Assembly (NCBI RefSeq): GCF_020089865.1
Contig: NZ_JAIRBM010000001.1
Location: forward strand, 1-64,000
Length of the DNA: 64,000 bases
DNA from: Microvirga puerhi
GTDB lineage: Bacteria; Pseudomonadota; Alphaproteobacteria; Rhizobiales; Beijerinckiaceae
Reading direction: 5' to 3'
The translations under genes were made by a program, and so were the position numbers. Below are positions 62,489-64,000 of the stretch, piece after piece (the stretch's first letter is position 1; every line of letters begins with the position of its first letter). The notes under the pieces were generated by a model, which worked only from the letters and a program-made list of their open reading frames with translations, had not been told where the DNA came from and made no database searches.

Positions 62489-63196
62489 ATGGCGGGGACC
62501 GCCCAAGAACCGATCGATCTCTATTACTGGCCGACCCCGAACGGTTGGAAGGTCACCATCATGCTCGAGGAAACGGGGCTTCCTTATACGGTCCATCCGA
62601 TCAATATCGGCAAGGGCGACCAGTTCAAGCCCGAGTTCCTGTCGATCTCGCCCAACAACAAGATGCCGGCCATCGTCGATCCCAATGGGCCGGACGGCCG
62701 CCCGATCTCGGTCTTCGAATCCGGTGCCATTCTGCAGTATCTCGGCCGCAAGACCGGGCAGTTCTATCCGCAGGACGAGCGCGGACGGGTCGAAGTCGAT
62801 CAGTGGCTTTTCTGGCAAATGGGCGGCTTCGGCCCCATGCTCGGCCAGACGCACCATTTCCGAATCTATGCGCCGGAGAAGATCCCCTATGCCATCGACC
62901 GCTACACCAACGAGGCGAACCGTCTCTACGGCGTGCTGAACAAACAGCTCGCGGACCGTGAGTTCGTCGCCGGCGCATATTCCATCGCCGACATGGCCAT
63001 CGCTCCCTGGGCGAAGCTGTGGGAGCGGCAGGGCCAGAATATCGAGGAGTTCCCGCACGTGAAGCGCTGGCTCGCCACGATCCTCGCCCGCCCGGCCGTC
63101 ACCCGCGCGATTGCGGTCAGCTCGGAGGAGAAGGCCAAGACCGACCTGAAGGATCCAGCCGTTCAAGCTATTCTGTTCGGACAAAGAGCGCGGTAG
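62489..63196 (+). CDS. Nu-class-like glutathione S-transferase (YfcG/YghU-like)
   Basis: The 235-residue protein starts at ATG 62489. It has the YfcG-type thioredoxin-like start YYWPTPNGWKVTIMLEETGL, SISPNNKMPAIVDPNGPDGR and FESGAILQYLG. A helical C-domain includes GAYSIADMAIAPWAKLWERQ. Nu-class GSTs have disulfide-bond oxidoreductase activity with two GSH molecules. Conserved TPNGWKV is the key motif. Confidence 0.88.
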   Translation: MAGTAQEPIDLYYWPTPNGWKVTIMLEETGLPYTVHPINIGKGDQFKPEFLSISPNNKMPAIVDPNGPDGRPISVFESGAILQYLGRKTGQFYPQDERGRVEVDQWLFWQMGGFGPMLGQTHHFRIYAPEKIPYAIDRYTNEANRLYGVLNKQLADREFVAGAYSIADMAIAPWAKLWERQGQNIEEFPHVKRWLATILARPAVTRAIAVSSEEKAKTDLKDPAVQAILFGQRAR

Positions 63197-63212
63197 GGCA
63201 GCGTATCCTCCC

Positions 63213-63617
63213 TCAATTCGTCTTCGTCCAGGTCTGCGACCGGCAGATCAGGCCGCCGAGGACGCAGCCTGAAAGCTGTAGGGCCGTTGGGCTCATCACC
63301 TTGAGCTTGCCGGTATAGGTCTTGCCGTCCTGAGGGTTGTAGAGCTGGCCGCTGAAGCCGTCGCCTTCCGGCTTGGCGTCCCAGATCATCCGAACGCCCA
63401 CGATGTTGCGGTTCCGCAGCGCGGGATCAGCGTTGTTCGTGTCCTTCACATAGGTGGAAGCCACGATCGTCCCGCAATAGGCGGCGCCGCATCTGGCGAT
63501 CCTGACGCGGGTATCGCCACTCTGAGTGAGCCAGGTCCCGCTTGGGTCCGTGGATTGTGCCTGCGATGTTCCGGCGAGGGCGAGCAGGGCGAAGGTGGCA
63601 AGGGCGATGCGCGTCAT
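63213..63617 (-). CDS. DUF2147-family exported protein
   Basis: The 134-residue protein has a signal peptide ending SQAQS and the DUF2147 core GTWLTQSGDTRVRIARCGAA YCG-like and DGFSGQLYNPQDGKTYTGKL. It ends GCVLGGLICRSQTWTKTN, with cysteines that may pair. It is a periplasmic beta-rich protein of unknown function. It converges with the GST gene. Confidence 0.85.
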   Translation of the reverse strand: MTRIALATFALLALAGTSQAQSTDPSGTWLTQSGDTRVRIARCGAAYCGTIVASTYVKDTNNADPALRNRNIVGVRMIWDAKPEGDGFSGQLYNPQDGKTYTGKLKVMSPTALQLSGCVLGGLICRSQTWTKTN

Positions 63618-63819
63618 GTTTCTCTCCCGGGAACGCGGCCTTCAGGCGGATTGTACGGTGACACTAGGGCATTGTGTGGAAAAATGGACTCAGGTCCGGG
63701 AAATCCGGATGATCCGAGCCGGAATCCTGTCTTCGCAGGCGCAAAAATGCCCTTGAGGCCTCGAAACCCCGCCGGTATAAGCGCGGCTCTTCCCTTAATT
63801 CTCTTCAAGAGTGAGTTTC

Positions 63820-64000
63820 ATGGCCACCGAGCGCACCTTCTCCATCCTCAAGCCCGACGCGACGGAGCGTAACCTGACCGGCGCCATCAATGCCGTCATC
63901 GAGAAATCCGGCCTGCGCATTGTGGCGCAGAAGCGCATCATCATGAGCCGCCGCGAGGCCGAGACCTTCTATGCCGTCCACAAGGAGCGTCCGTTCTTCG
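63820..64000 (+). CDS. ndk: Nucleoside-diphosphate kinase, N-terminal part (cut by window end)
   Basis: The gene starts at ATG 63820 and runs off the right edge. The 60 visible residues include [20 protein letters not shown] and [13 protein letters not shown], the standard start of NDK, which moves phosphate from ATP to other nucleoside diphosphates. The catalytic histidine lies outside the window. Confidence 0.95.
   Translation, partial: MATERTFSILKPDATERNLTGAINAVIEKSGLRIVAQKRIIMSRREAETFYAVHKERPFF

Overview
The window looks like a chromosomal segment of a high-GC alphaproteobacterium of the order Hyphomicrobiales (Rhizobiales). A Microvirga- or Methylobacterium-like organism is my best guess. 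The support is an Irr-type iron control element, an Omp25-like porin, gatCAB genes, NarL-type regulators, EAL-free housekeeping content and dispersed GC-rich palindromes. No rRNA, CRISPR array, transposase or phage gene is visible. The only RNA gene I can prove is a tRNA-Gln(CUG).

Region 1 (1-3.9 kb): the 3' end of a CoA-transferase subunit, then a ferric-iron ABC importer (substrate-binding protein and fused permease, no ATPase gene here) preceded by a good ICE/Irr box, then a membrane-anchored cyclic-nucleotide-binding-domain protein. Region 2 (4-10.5 kb): a LysR regulator followed by a carbon-nitrogen hydrolase, an RraA-like protein and a complete polyamine-type ABC importer. This looks like one inducible uptake and degradation operon for an unknown amide or amine. 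Region 3 (10.5-20.2 kb): many small exported proteins and lipoproteins, an Omp25-like porin, a pentapeptide-repeat protein, two GNATs, and intergenic segments with strong dyads and terminators that may encode small RNAs.

Region 4 (20.4-23.6 kb): a PAS-containing HisKA_3 sensor kinase and its NarL-type regulator. Region 5 (24-34.3 kb): a probable sulfatase island. An exported HAD phosphatase and a Tat-exported arylsulfatase converge on an eight-gene, tightly overlapped operon: MoxR, DUF58, DUF4381, two VWA proteins, a TPR protein, a BatD-like protein and a formylglycine-generating enzyme. Region 6 (34.4-38.1 kb): small exported proteins and mgtE, whose 5' leader can form two mutually exclusive stems, one of which hides the ribosome binding site. 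Region 7 (38.1-43.4 kb): a 1440-residue protein whose C-terminal half resembles the shaft and TcB-binding end of insecticidal Tc-toxin A subunits, with no TcB or TcC partner here, then a perfect 20-bp inverted repeat and a methyltransferase.

Region 8 (43.4-47.6 kb): an ECF sigma/anti-sigma pair with an exported metallo-beta-lactamase-fold protein, a TPR protein and a degenerate receiver protein. Three promoters here share the same motif, GGAATAA-N16-GTC, and define a local ECF regulon. Region 9 (48-64 kb): tRNA-Gln, ruvX, a UPF0173 hydrolase, gatC-gatA, later gatB, transporters, an adenylate cyclase with a zinc ribbon, two GSTs, small exported proteins, and the start of ndk at the right edge.
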